A stretch of 64,000 bases of DNA from Aphelocoma coerulescens (Eukaryota > Chordata > Aves > Passeriformes > Corvidae), in NCBI RefSeq assembly GCF_041296385.1, contig NC_091018.1, positions 2,611,501 through 2,675,500 of the forward strand, given 5' to 3'. Shown here piece by piece: positions 11,996 through 24,528 of the stretch (the first letter of the stretch is position 1; every line of letters begins with the position of its first letter). A program made the position numbers and the translations under genes. The notes under the pieces are model-generated. The model made no database searches and was not told the origin of the DNA. It was given only the letters and a program-made list of their open reading frames with translations.

Positions 11996-14900
11996 CTAAT
12001 AAATCCAGGAAACAAAGTGCAGGAGTTATCAATACACACTGCAACAGGGAGTGATGCTGGCAGAATGGATTTTAATGGCTATTGTCGTCGCTTCTGATTA
12101 TTTTTATTTCTTGTGAGTTAAAAAAAAAAACAACTTCAAAATTATGAATTATGGCATGCAAAGTTTGTGACATGCTGTAGAAATCTGCAAGCTTCGACCA
12201 GGCCTTAGCAATCCTGTGTGCATACATCCATTCCCTCATCCACTGATTCCAGACAAAACACTGTCAAAACTGAGAAAGTCAAGTACTCAAGGTGCGACTG
12301 TGCCTTGTGTTTGCAGCCTGAGGCCTCTGCAAGTGTGCAGTTTGAGACAGTTTTTCATGACAAAAGCTTGGATGCAGAGTTTTTATTTAACATGTAGTGA
12401 ATTTTTGGTTGGTGTGTCTTCATTAGCGTGTGAGTTGGTTAATTCTTACTGCCCGCTTCAAACTCAGCTATCAGGACAGACTTGTTCACCTCTTGATGGG
12501 AGGATTATTCATCTCTTTACCACCACTTTGTAAACTCCTCACTGGGGGATCTGACTCTTCACTGATAATAATGAATCCACTTTCAGAGAGTCTTTTGAGG
12601 AGAAGTATGTGATGGACAAGAACTAAAGGAATTAAGTTGGAGAGAAATTAAGACGGAGGGTTCTCACAAATGTTTGATGAGCAGTCTGGGCAATCAGGAC
12701 CCAGCAGTTCAGAGCAGTTCACAGCACTTCCCAACAAAGCTTGTCAGAAAAATTGTGCAGGAAAGTTCCAGTTTGGAAGGCATTGATTTAACAAAAATTG
12801 TAACATACTGTGAAATACACTCTTTCACTGATGTAATTAAACCTGGTCTGGGTGTCATGTTTAATTACAGATATAATGGAAAATAAAATTGCAACCTGCT
12901 ATCTATCCACCCTTATAAAAGATGACTTAAATCATCTTTATACCCAAATGCTATTCATCCTACTTGAGAAGTGTTCAGTCTGCACCTTCTTTCCACTGAT
13001 GGTCCATAGTTGCTAACACAACACTGCAGTCTAAGTCTATGCATCAGAAATATCTCCATGTTGTTAAAATAGAATCTCAGCAATAGAGAAACATATAAAC
13101 ATATGTAAATCCCCATCTATATAAAAATTCAACTCTGCTAAACAAAAAGAAAAATCAGTGCAGTGTCGGTAATCAAATATTAATAGAATAAGGAAAGGAC
13201 AATTGTGATCAGTGTGTACTCCTGTTACCTGCTTTGCACAATGTATTTCCCACTTAAGCTCTTACAAGAAAAGGTGTGGAAGACCATGGTTACACCCAGG
13301 CAGGCTTTAGGTTCACCAGAGGAAATGCCAGGCATTTGATCAGTTTTGGTTTTCTCATCACATACTTCACTTTGGCATTTCCACATGTGCCCATTTCTCA
13401 AAAGCCTAATTTCTATTTTTCTTCCTTTGGGAAAGAATTGCAGATGATCTGTTAGGAAGGAAGATACATGACCCGAGTCACACTGTGTTCACACTGGGCT
13501 ACGAGCAGGGATTGCTGTATAACTCCACCCAGTTATGAGAAGGTATGGGGCAAGAGAGTCCTTTTCTGGAACCAGAATTAGTTCCCATTAAGCTGCCTAA
13601 TGACCCTGGGATATTGGTGAGCCCTAACCATTTCTTAATAATGGATATTATGACTCATCCATCCATCCTGCCTTACTTCTCAATGCACCATTGAAAAGAT
13701 AGGAAACCATTTTACCAACAGACCCTAATGTATCATAGCAATATAACTTCTAATAGATTTTATTATTGCTTTTAATTCTTTTTTCTTTCAAGGATATTGA
13801 TTTTGAGAGTACACTATTCTTGCAATTAGATACAACTGTTTTTTCAGTCTGTAATCATTTTTGCTTTGTAACTTTTGCAGGAGACAAACTGCCTTAATAC
13901 AACCCCTGATCTCTCTGAGTCATGTAGGGATGTTAAAATAACAAGGACATAAATATGATACACAAGTTACTGAATACAAAACAACAGTCTGCACTAAAAG
14001 AAATGGGTTTATTGTCTGACCTGTCAACAGACTAAAACCTAAAACTGCTACACACACAGCACTTGGAAAGCAGTTAGGCAAAGCAGCCTGAGGTAACAGC
14101 TGGGTGGCACAAAATGCTCTTTTTCAAAGTCCTCTACCAAGAGCTGCACCAGGAACCTCCACTGCAGCCTCAGACATCCATTCCTCAGCCAACACATCCT
14201 CCAGCCTCTACAGAAGTACTCTATAGAGAACATATTTCATGGTCTGCTTCTCTGTGCACATTTCCATAAACCCAGCAAGCTGCTCCAGTGAGAAGCTGGT
14301 GCTTTACACCAGCAGATCGCTGTTTGTTCTATCAATAGGACTTGTTTAAGCAGAACCCTGTGAGCTGCTTCTCCTCTATTAACAATTTTGCTGTTGTTCT
14401 GCACATATTAAGCAGCTTCCCTGGTGATGCAGAAACGAGGCATTAAACCATAACAAGAAACATCATTCTAGTATTATCACCAAAAATTGTATTTACTATT
14501 CACAGCATTGACATTTACTTGTTTTGGAGAAATAAAGTGTTAAAAGTCACATGAAATTTTGTCAGCACCTTTTTGCACAATTAATGCTGACTGCTATACC
14601 TGGATGAAATTTCTGCTTTATTTTCCTAATCGACGTCACCCAGTCATAGCTCTTTTAATTTTTGGTGGATTTAGAGCAAGAAATTGACGTTTCCTTTAGA
14701 TATCACCAGGGTGGTACCAGTTCTCTGTTTTATGATCTGCATGAAAACATGGTCTTTGTTGTAAGAGGGAGCTTGATTTTTGTATACACAGAATTTCCCC
14801 CTGGGTGCCCTTCAAACTCTGCTATTGTAATTATCAATAGCCAATCCCTGCCAAAGAATGTGAAAAATTAAGACAGCTATTGGTTAGAGCCCCAGAAAAG

Positions 14901-16280
14901 GTAAAAACCCTTCTCTCATGATTCCATCAAAATTAAATAGGACTTAAATTGCACAAAGATGCCAGGCACAATCTGGGGACCAAGCTGCCTTTTTCCCAAT
15001 GCCTTCAATGTGCACACCAGCTCTGTAGCCAGAACTGCCTCAAAACCTTTTGTAAGTAATAGTAGAAATTACCATAAAAACTTTCCTATCTTGAAGTGAC
15101 CGTGGTCTTTTTTCTGTCTGTAACTACCTCAGTCACAAAGAACAATTCAAACCAACCCAAACACCTTTGGAACAACACAGAAATTACTCTCCTCCAAATC
15201 ACCAGGAGCTGTCACTGTTTCTGCCTTAAAAACCAGTAAGGACAAATTCAGGAATTGGCCATTTTTGTTTCTCTTTTTAGTCAGGGGAATATAGTGACAT
15301 AATTTTTCTGCACATATATCTTTTTTACTTCTAAGGGAAAGAAGAGCTTGCGGTGTATGCAGCTTTTCAGGACCCCAAATGCACACCTTCTTCCCTCAGA
15401 AAAAAACCCCACAAAACAGCTCCTGCACCAACATGGGTAACTGAAATATTTAAAACTGTGAAACTGTCTAAGACCATTATTGATTTTACTGTGCATGGAA
15501 CAGCTGAAGCATTAGACAGCAGCCATTCCTTGCCATAAACATTCCAAGGTATCTCTGTGTCCCCAGCAAACCCAGAACGCTGCTGTTAATGTGGCAGATT
15601 ATTCACTTTGGGATCCTGGAGGTGTCCTTGATGTTTTCCTCTCTGCAGCTGAGCCCCAATGACAACCAGAAGGGCAAGGCCACCACCACTTATTACGATG
15701 TAATGCCGTGTTAAGCACATACCTGAATACTCATCTTGCTGGGGACTTTCCCTGTAATTGCAGCTGCAAATCTGTCACATATGGAAGCCTCTGGAACTTT
15801 TTGTAGCCTTATTAGATGTGAGAGGGCCCAGCCAGCTCAGTGGCACTGCGCTCATGAAAAGCAGCCCAAAACAACTTAACTGACCGTGTCACCCGTTTTA
15901 CATTTATGGCTACCCTAATTCTAATTTAATAAGAAACAAACAAACAAAAAAAAGAACACCAAACATTCAAAGGTGTAATGGCCTTGTTTTAAATCACACA
16001 ATGCACTGGGATTAGAAAATAATTATCAGTCCTCTTTTAAAGTAAGGAGATTATCATGCTGCTAATTATTCTCAAAGGAATAGAAGAGATGAGAAAATAA
16101 TCTAAAACTTTTCCTGATGGAACTAAACTCATGACTAGGCTTAATAGGCTCATTATAATTACCAACAACTTTTGCTTTGCTAGTTCCAGAAAGAATTGTG
16201 ACTAGGGTAACACTTTAAGCTGACTTTCCACACAAAAGTTCTGTTGGCTGCCTACACTATTGCACAAATAAAGATGGGCC

Positions 16281-16300
16281 AATCTCTCTGTAGAGAGATT
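16281..16300. repeat. Short palindrome, 9-bp arms with 2-bp spacer
   Basis: AATCTCTCT and AGAGAGATT are exact reverse complements separated by GT. The site stands alone, without direct repeats or T-run context, so no function is assigned. Confidence 0.6.
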
Positions 16301-16352
16301 TTAGAAAGAAAATTAATTGAAAAAATAGAAAAAACCAAACAACAACAAAAAA

Positions 16353-16379
16353 CAAACAAACAAACAAACAAAAACAAAC
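16353..16379. repeat. (CAAA)n simple repeat
   Basis: Four or more CAAA units within a longer A/C-rich stretch (about 16328-16383) that also holds CAACAA words. Confidence 0.9.
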
Positions 16380-19300
16380 CCCAAACATAGATTTAATGGT
16401 AGTTTATGTCCCACTGAAGGAATTCCTTGCAGCTGGTGCTTCAGCAGCACAAAGCTTTGCATCTGCTATGCTGCCATCTAAAGGGTATGGAAAAAGGGAG
16501 GAGAATTAGATTTTCCATGTGCTCAGTGGGAATTATCAACTAATTGGCACTTGACTATCCGAATTCTAGGTTTTAATTAGAATGGCACTCGAAACCTGAG
16601 GGCTGTTGACTCAATGTATTGGACAGGATCACCAGCAGCAGCAAAGTAAAACTTGTACTTTTAGAGATTTCCTTACATGGGTATGTCAGGAGTCAAATTA
16701 TTTATGGACTGCATGACAATTCACAGCTCAGAAAAATTAACACAGAGAGCAGAGAGCTGTGCAAACAAGACCTTCAATCTACCCTTTCCCTGCTCTATGA
16801 CTGAGCAAGCAGCCAAATCAAAGTCCTCTTTAGTCCTCCTTAGGCTACCTCTGCATTGACTTCAAAAGAAACTGGAACCTGGTAATACAAATTAATGAAG
16901 CACAAGATCCTACTCACCAGGTGTGTTTTCCCAAGAAACCTACAATGCTAATTAAAAAAACCAAAAACCAACTTAATTAATAACATTGTATTTTTTCATA
17001 ATTTATCACAGTTTTCTGTTTATTTTTATTTTCAGGTTTTTTTCCTGAATTATTTCTCTTTTTTTGCTACTGCATTTTATAAAGAAACAAAACAAAAAAA
17101 AAACAACTTATAAAATAATGGTTTAGGTCTCATTAAGATGTTAATGCCACAAATAGAATATTGAAATTTATGTAGTTTATCTAAAATATTATTCAATAAT
17201 GGATTAAAACCCAAAAACTATAAACTATTAGAGAAGTGGTTTTTTTCAGTTTTTGTCCATGCACTTTGTTTTAGAATTTATTCTAATGGGAATATGGAAA
17301 GGCCAAGTTCCTGACCAACATCTTCCTCTGGATGACAAAAGTTTTTTGCTAAGTTCTCTTCTGTGTTTCCAGCTTTAAAACCAAATATGATCACAACCCT
17401 GACAAAAAAGCTTTGTGTAGAAAACTGAATAATGCTGATGAAGTAATTGGATGATGTAGGGAAATTGGCTGAGAACAAAACTCACCAAACCTTTTCTGGG
17501 TAAGAATTTTTTTAACAATCGAACCACTGCACTAGTAGAAGAAAACACACCAATATGACATTACAAATATTTCTGCCTTCCTAAAATTCACGAGTTCAGT
17601 GGCCTCAAATCTGGACATTTGTCTTCTGAGAGACAGAGATTAAATACATTCATCTAGAAATTGTAGAAAAGTGTACCTAAAATTCAGACTGTACAAACAA
17701 AGGGCAGAGGTTCTCCCAGCCCTTGTGACCAGTGGACAGGACATGGAGCAGCAAATCCAGGAGATGATGGTGACATTTGAACACTTACTTGGCCTACAGC
17801 AGTCACCACAGACACTCCTGAAAGGAACTGAGTACCTTTCCCCACACATTCCAGAGCCAAGGGTAGGTACTGACCCACAGCTGCTTGAAGTCAGACCCCA
17901 AATCTCATTAGCTGCTTTCAGAGTGTCAGTTCTGTTTAGCCAGATCCCTGAGAAGGAAAGGATTCCATAAGGTACATCGTAGGGAGTTCAGTGCTGAAAA
18001 TACTGTGTATTAACAGTGAAATATGCCAAAATTCACAATGGCTATTGCAGCCATACGTGGCTTATATCCTGCTGCAGAAAGGAACTTTAGAGTACACTAA
18101 AAGAATGTCACTGATTATCATATGAAGAGAAAAAGGACTAGTTGAGATGTTTGTATATGGAGGACAACAAAATACGAAATAGTCAAGTGGATTTTGTACT
18201 TTAGGAGCAACCATAGATGGCTTTAATCCACATTTCTATTGCCACAGCTGGAACCAACTCCTTCCTTAGGAGTGAACAGAATCAGTCAAAGCAACCAGAA
18301 ACAAAGCTTAATTTCTGCTTTCTCCTGCAGTCACAGACACTGCCAGGCACGGGGCTGGGTCCCTGCTGGGCGACCCCTCTGAGAACAGACAATTTGTTCC
18401 AAACAAAAACCATCCTTGTTCTTTTCCGGTGGTTTTGGAAGAGCTTTGGTATTTTTTAGCTGGAATTGTATTTACTCAAATTATGAAAAATGACAGCCAT
18501 TCCATTGATTGTACACAGTTGTTTGTGAAAAGCAAAGTACCCTGCAAAGATTGAATACTTTGACATTTATATAACAAAGCATTTACCCAAAATAATTTCT
18601 AAATTTATCTTCATTATGCTTTTTGATTTAAAATTTGAATTTGAAAATGGTACAACAAAATATGTGATTTTATCAGAAATACATGTTTGGATTTGACTTT
18701 ACAGACAAAAAAAAAAATTCCTGTGTTTTTTTGAGCATCTTTGAGAATTTTTATTCATTATGAGGTATTTGAACACCTCAGATCATTTTTTTGGCAAGCC
18801 TTAACTGAAATAGAAAAATATGAGTTAATCTGGCAAATGGACAGCTCATCAGAGTAGTTGACAGCACATGAATAAGGGCTGATGCATGTTTCAGTTTGTA
18901 TTATTAATTGAAAAGTAGGACTTCCAGGAGTTTTCAATACTGGGTTTGGTGAGGATAATTTTAAATGCATGCTCAATATATTAAAAAGTATCAAACGTGT
19001 AAAAAATAGAAATAACACTTCAGTACTTGTCTGCCATCAGTTAAGAGTAATAAAAAGCAATAAAATACTTTAGAATAAGAGCCAATTTGTAAATTAAACC
19101 TCCTTAAACGCAGCCAAGTTGCAAAGAATCACCCTATTTGTCTTCTGCAAAATCCAAGTAGAACCTTGGTGAGTGGAAGCTCTGATTGCAAAGACCAAAT
19201 GAACCCTCCCAGACAACCATAAGCACTCACACGGTGCATGCACACATTTTATTCATTAAAGCTGTATTTAGAGCTCTTTCTCCACTGTAAATCCGGTGCT

Positions 19301-20999
19301 TATTTCACTGCATAAGAAGCAAACCAACACTGGAGATTATCACACGTCAGGAAAGCTGCAAGGAATCCAAAGTCAACAGAGCTCATTTGCCCAGGTCTTA
19401 GGAACACCCTACTTTGCAGCCAGCTTCTTTGTTCCTGTATTATTTTGTTTTGGAGGAATTCTCTCCTGGCTTCTTGCAGGCTTTTACAATAAATAAGATA
19501 TGCAAGACAAAAGTTGGATACATTTACCCTAAAAACTGGGTCAAAAGATAATTCTTTTAAGAATTTTTTTTTTTTTTAAAGACCCTACATAAAAGCACAA
19601 TGTATTATCCAGGGCAAGGGGAAACACAGAGTGCCTTATTTTGTGTTAAATAAACTAAGCTGGTAGAGCAGCAACACTCTGTAATTATTTATTAGGTGAA
19701 AAACATTGCCTGGTTGCAAAAAAATGTACTTTAAATGTGAGGTTTGTCAGAGAGAAGGAAACAGCCAAACTCGAAGACATGATGTTTCTGTTTATGTGAA
19801 GCTGATCACACTTGCTCTTAAAAATTTATTTCAAGTGCAGGATGGTTCCCATATGAAGTTTATACCTTCCTATTAAATAGTGTAAAAAGATCCATCTGCA
19901 TTCCCCTGAAAACACACTAAAAATTGCATCAAGGGTACAACTTGGATATGCTGGTCAGAAACTGAGAAAGGCTCATTTCAAAATTTTTGGTAGATTCACA
20001 GCTATTTATATTAAAAGATGACTCCAAGGCATGAGCAAATAAGGAAACTCCAGCACATTTCTACCTCACCAGCTGTAAGCAGATGGGAGAGAATCAATTA
20101 TCAAAAGGAGTTAAGTCTAAGATAGATTTTTGTTCCTGCAAAGGAACATCACATAAATTACCAGGGCAACACGGGAAGATTTCTAGGCTAACATGAAGTT
20201 AAAATAGAGCACTGTGTGGATAAAACCAGGCTGTCTCAGAGCTGAAAATGGTATTTTTCCAAGGTTTATGAGTAATCAGTTGAAGAATGTCGGTGAGTTC
20301 TGCTTGTCTCCAATTTCTTCTCAGCCTCTACGGATCAGTGCACCTGAGCCTGTGTCTCCCTTGGGAACTTATTATGCAGTAAATAAGGCTGTAAATTTGC
20401 AGGGGACTCTGCACTTGCTGCACTTGTGGACACTGTTAATGTGCCGTAAGAACCCTCTGCAAAGTTCACTCTCCTTTTTCAAAAGCGAACAGCACCGAGC
20501 ACAGAGGATCCCCGTGAGGAATCAGGATGGATCACTGAAGGAAATGTAATTTCCCATCTACATTTAGTCACTGCAAACACACACATGTTGTACAGAAAGA
20601 ACAGGACTGCACCTCTGTGTGCCTGGGCACTCGCTGCAGTCACTCCTCACCTGCTCTCAGGTTTCCTACACCTGGATCCTCCTCTACCACTGCTGCCAGT
20701 ACCACAGTTAGCCCTCACTTTACCACAGACATCACAGCTGTCCCTCCTTGTTAGAGAACCAAACCAACAAAAAAGCAAATTGAACCATAAATCACAGGAA
20801 CAACAGCAAATAGAAAATCCTGCCCTCAGAGGTATGTTAAATATTGTGCTCCACGTTTCAGAAAAGGCTGTGTACAACCTGTGGGGCCACTCCCAGTAAC
20901 CTTGTGCGTGACCTGAGCCAAATAGGGATCGTGAGATTGATGAACTCACAGATGGTCCAAGAGGTAAAGCACGGAAGGGGAAGCTCTACTGGAAACTGT

Positions 21000-21257
21000 T
21001 CCATGGAAATTGTTCCCATGTGTGCCAAAGGAGTTTCAGTTTGGACATGAAGAAACATTTCTTCATGGAAAGGGTTGCCATGCATTGAAGGGGCTGCGTG
21101 GGGAGCTGGTGGAGTCCCCATCCCTGGAGCTGTTCAAGCAATCACTGGAGGTTGTGCTTTGTTCTCTTGTCTGTGTGACAAGGTGGGGATTGGTGACAGG
21201 TTGGACTCGATGATCTTGGAGGTCTTTTCCCACCTTAATGATTCTGAGGTTCTGTGA
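21000..21257 (+). mobile_element. CR1 LINE 3' end, plus orientation (5'-truncated)
   Basis: This matches the remembered end of avian CR1. A TTTGGACATGAAGAAACAT-type segment and TTTCTTCATGGAAAGGG are followed by a GGTGGAGTCCCCATCCCTGG segment. Then come GACAAGGTGG, GGTTGGACTCGATGATCTTG and GAGGTCTTTTCCCACCTTAA, and the tail ATTCTGAGGTTCTGTGA. Only the very end of ORF2 and the 3' UTR remain. The 5' limit is approximate, since similarity fades upstream of about 21000. It ends about ten bases from the next CR1, which points the other way. Confidence 0.85.
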
Positions 21258-21267
21258 CTACACAGTC

Positions 21268-21522
21268 GTAGAATCACAGAACAGTTTGGGTCAGAAGGGA
21301 CCTTCAAAGGCCATCTGGTCCAAGCCCCCTGCAATGAGCAGGGATGTCTTCCACCAGGCCAAGTTGTCAGAGCCCCATCCAACCTGGACTTGAACGTTTT
21401 CAGGGATGGGGCATCCATCACCTCTCTGGGCAACCTCTGCCAGTGTTTTACCACCATGGATGTAAAAATCATCTTCCTTACATCTAATCAAAATCAGCCC
21501 TCTTTTAGCTTCAAACCATGCA
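21268..21522 (-). mobile_element. CR1 LINE 3' end, minus orientation (5'-truncated)
   Basis: The element begins at its tail with GTAGAATCACAGAACAGTTT on the + strand. It continues through GGGTCAGAAGGGACCTTCAA, CATCTGGTCCAAGCCCCCTG and a CTTCCACCAGGCCAAGTTG segment. After a CATCCAACCTGGACTTGAA-type block it passes GGGATGGGGCATCCATCACC and CTCTGGGCAACCTCTGCCAG and ends near a CTTCCTTACATCTAATC segment. All of these are standard avian CR1 landmarks read in reverse. The 5' truncation lies around 21520, where similarity stops. Only the 3' end of ORF2 and the tail remain, so the copy is dead. Confidence 0.92.
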
Positions 21523-24329
21523 GCAGGCTTTGCTAAACTCTGTAAGTTCCAGCAGTGCTTGAAGCCTACAACTAACGATTTTATTTCTTTCCAGTAGCAA
21601 GTTGAATATCTGCAAATGCTACCACTTAGAAGATTTCTGTGGTCTTATCTAAAAGCCAAAGCTCCAGCTATGAACCCAAAGATAATATTTAATAAAGTTA
21701 ATGAAATTGGTTAAAAATTAAAATAAATTCCCAAAAAACTAATATCTCCTTTTCTTCTGTTGCACTGAACAGAAGAGAAAATTTTTCTTAGTGTTCCTAA
21801 CAGAACTTCCTCAAGTATGGCATTTTGTAGCCTGGATGAGTCTTTGAATTTTGCATTCCTCGCTCTTCTACAATTTCTTTTATTACAGCATAAGCTTGCA
21901 CATGCATTATGAAATTCCATTTCCTGTGGTGAAAAAAAAAAAAAAACAAAGCAGCAGCGAGAGTTCCAGAACCAACAGTGCTTCTATCATTGATGGCTGC
22001 AGAGAAAAAAAAAAACCAACCAGAAATGATAGCAAGATTCCCATGACCAAATGGAAAATTTTCCAAAGACAGCTCTCCTCAAAATACAATATTAATATAA
22101 AAAAAGCCTCATGATTCTTTCTAGAGTGCCCTTCACTTAAACTTGAGCACACGAGAATGACAGTGCTGACAGCACATCCTTCCTCTGCATCCACTGCAAG
22201 TGACTAAGTTGTGCAATCAGAGCCAGGAATCATTTTTACATTAATGCCTAGAAAAGTAGAACTTTCCAGGCTGTTAATGCTAAGGATTCAAGCTTATAGA
22301 GCAAAATAAAAAGCACAGAAATGGAAAAAAACACAAATCAGCACCATGCTAGCACTACTCGACCCATAGGACCTTATGACTTTAATAGTGACACTCAACC
22401 TTAAAGGACTTTTTTCAATATTTCAACCTGCTGTATCAGGCTGAAAAGAGAAAATGATAAGCCTCTGTGCAGTGAAATAGGTACACACACATCTACATGA
22501 GCTGAATTATTTGAGGATAATTCAACTCATCACATTATTTGTAGCATTTCTTAAAGCGGGATATGAATATATTCAGCTGAAGGCTTTCCAATGTAATTTG
22601 CAAGGAGTTATGAGAATTGGATGTATTTTTCCTTTTGTAATATACACTCCATCACTTCTCCAAAGCTATTGCCATTTCTGTAATGAATATTTCTGATTAT
22701 TTATAGCAGAGTAAGGGTCAGGGAGCATTAGAAATTGAACTCCTGCAGAACAGAGCTGCATCCCACGATACAGAGTAGCAGGCAAAGTCTGAGATTTCCT
22801 CCACTGTGCTGTTTGTGACCTCAGTCCTGACCCATCTGTAAATGGGAGAGGTAAATATATCTGCTTCCACCACAGTCCAAGGTCTCTGACAACCAAATAT
22901 CACGTAGCTGTACATGACTGAGAATGTCCATCTGCTGAGTCTGCTTTAAACCTCAGTCCATTATATCATACCAAGGCTTACATTCTCCAGAAAATAGAAT
23001 TTTGAATTTAATTAAGCTCTGAAATCACTCAGAATTACTCATTATTATATCTAATAATTTGAGAAATCAGGATTTGCAGTGGTCCCAACATTCTTGACAG
23101 TCTAAACACTGACTGAAGAACTTTGAAATATTTTGATTAAAAATCTATTGGCAAAAGTTGGGATTGATGCTCTCTATCCTACTCATTTTGATACTTCTAT
23201 AGCCAGGAAAGGTTCTGTGTGTGTGGATGTTTGGATGACAAACAGTTTTCCTGAGCACCACACTTTGAAATCATTTGACTTTTTCAAAATTAGTGAATGC
23301 ATTCTTATGTATCTGCAAAAATCATAATTAATGCTACAAGCATAATACACAAGGAAAAGATGAGACTCAGAGGATGGGAATCTTTAGAAATGTATCAGAG
23401 TTATTAGATCTTGTGAGTTACAAAGTATTAGGAACTAAATCCATAAAATACACGGGCTTTTCCTGAGCAGTTCTAATGGGTTAAACTACATCTCACAGAC
23501 AAAAGCAATTAGTGACTAAAATCAGGAATTGCTAATACCATCTTGATATGGAGCTGAAGATGCCAGGGGCTTCAATTTGAATCTTTTTGATGTTCTGAAT
23601 TTTAGTTAATGATAAATCCCTTTCTGCGGGAGTTCTGCATTGCTCTGTACTCAGCAAAATGATGTCCTCTCCAAACACCCCCCACCCCTTCATTCCAAGC
23701 ATTATGGAGAGTTGCTAAGATTATGAAAGATAATTTTTAAAACATTAATAAGAAAAAATGACAGAAAATTATATTAATATTGTGCTAAGGCCCAGAGAAC
23801 GAGCAAAAACTGTAAATATTTGTCCATGGACATCTATTTAAGGTATTGAGAAGGAGTTTTGGGATGCAATTTTATGCTGAAAACTTGTCTCATCATAGGT
23901 TAAGCCTACCTAGGTTGCCTTAGTAGATTATAAAAAGCAGTCAGTTCTACTGAACAGAAGATAAACAGTGTAATATTTGTTCTTGTGCTTTCCTATATTC
24001 CCTGAAAATTGATGACATTCTTAATGGTATTTTAAAAATAGAAATGTATATATGTCTAATATGTATTTTTATATTCAAAATTGCTTTCTCTTAAAACATT
24101 AAACTATTAAGAAAAAGTGGTTTAGAGCCATTTTTCTATTTTGGGAGCCAGCAAAACTGCTGTTACAGCCAACCTCCTGAAATCAGCAGTTCCAGCAGGA
24201 TGGCAATTTCCTATTAAAAATGGAGATAATTTATTTATTAAATCACAATGTGAGGGAAGTAAAACACAGTAAATGCAAGTCACCAGAAAAAGCAGGAACT
24301 CCATTCATCTCCCCTTGTACACAAAGAAC

Positions 24330-24351
24330 GTGTGTGTGTGTGTTTGTGTGT
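24330..24351. repeat. (TG)n microsatellite
   Basis: An alternating GT tract with one TTT interruption near its middle. Confidence 0.9.
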
Positions 24352-24505
24352 TACCCTCTCTCAAACTGCCGTGTAAACTCTGATAGAGTTAGAATCCCAA
24401 GAATCTTCTCTTTCTTCCTATTAAGAAACAAATTCAGGAAAGGAATCCACAAGACTCAATCTCTTGCCTGACTTCCTGGAGGGAAGTCTTTCCAAAACTA
24501 CTGGG

Positions 24506-24528
24506 CAGCAGCAGCAGCAGCAGCAGCA
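24506..24528. repeat. (CAG)7 trinucleotide repeat
   Basis: Seven perfect CAG units plus CA, followed by AGCTCAG. No open frame of note covers it, so it is taken as non-coding. Confidence 0.92.

Larger units (their letters stand above)
11996..20999. other. Non-coding stretch without recognisable genes
   Basis: This is AT-rich sequence with only chance-length open frames. Notable content is a CAAA repeat at 16353-16379 within an A/C-rich run, a near-perfect 20-bp palindrome at 16281-16300 and many short A or T runs. No conserved protein, tRNA or named transposon is recognised. A 99-codon + strand frame at 17671-17970 and a 111-codon + strand frame at 20214-20549 were read and look like nothing known. 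Confidence 0.6.

Noticed and set aside
21134..21491. Minus-strand frames of 112 and 66 codons over the CR1 pair
   Set aside because: They translate CR1 sequence, partly the antisense of the plus-oriented copy. They are transposon remnants, not host genes.
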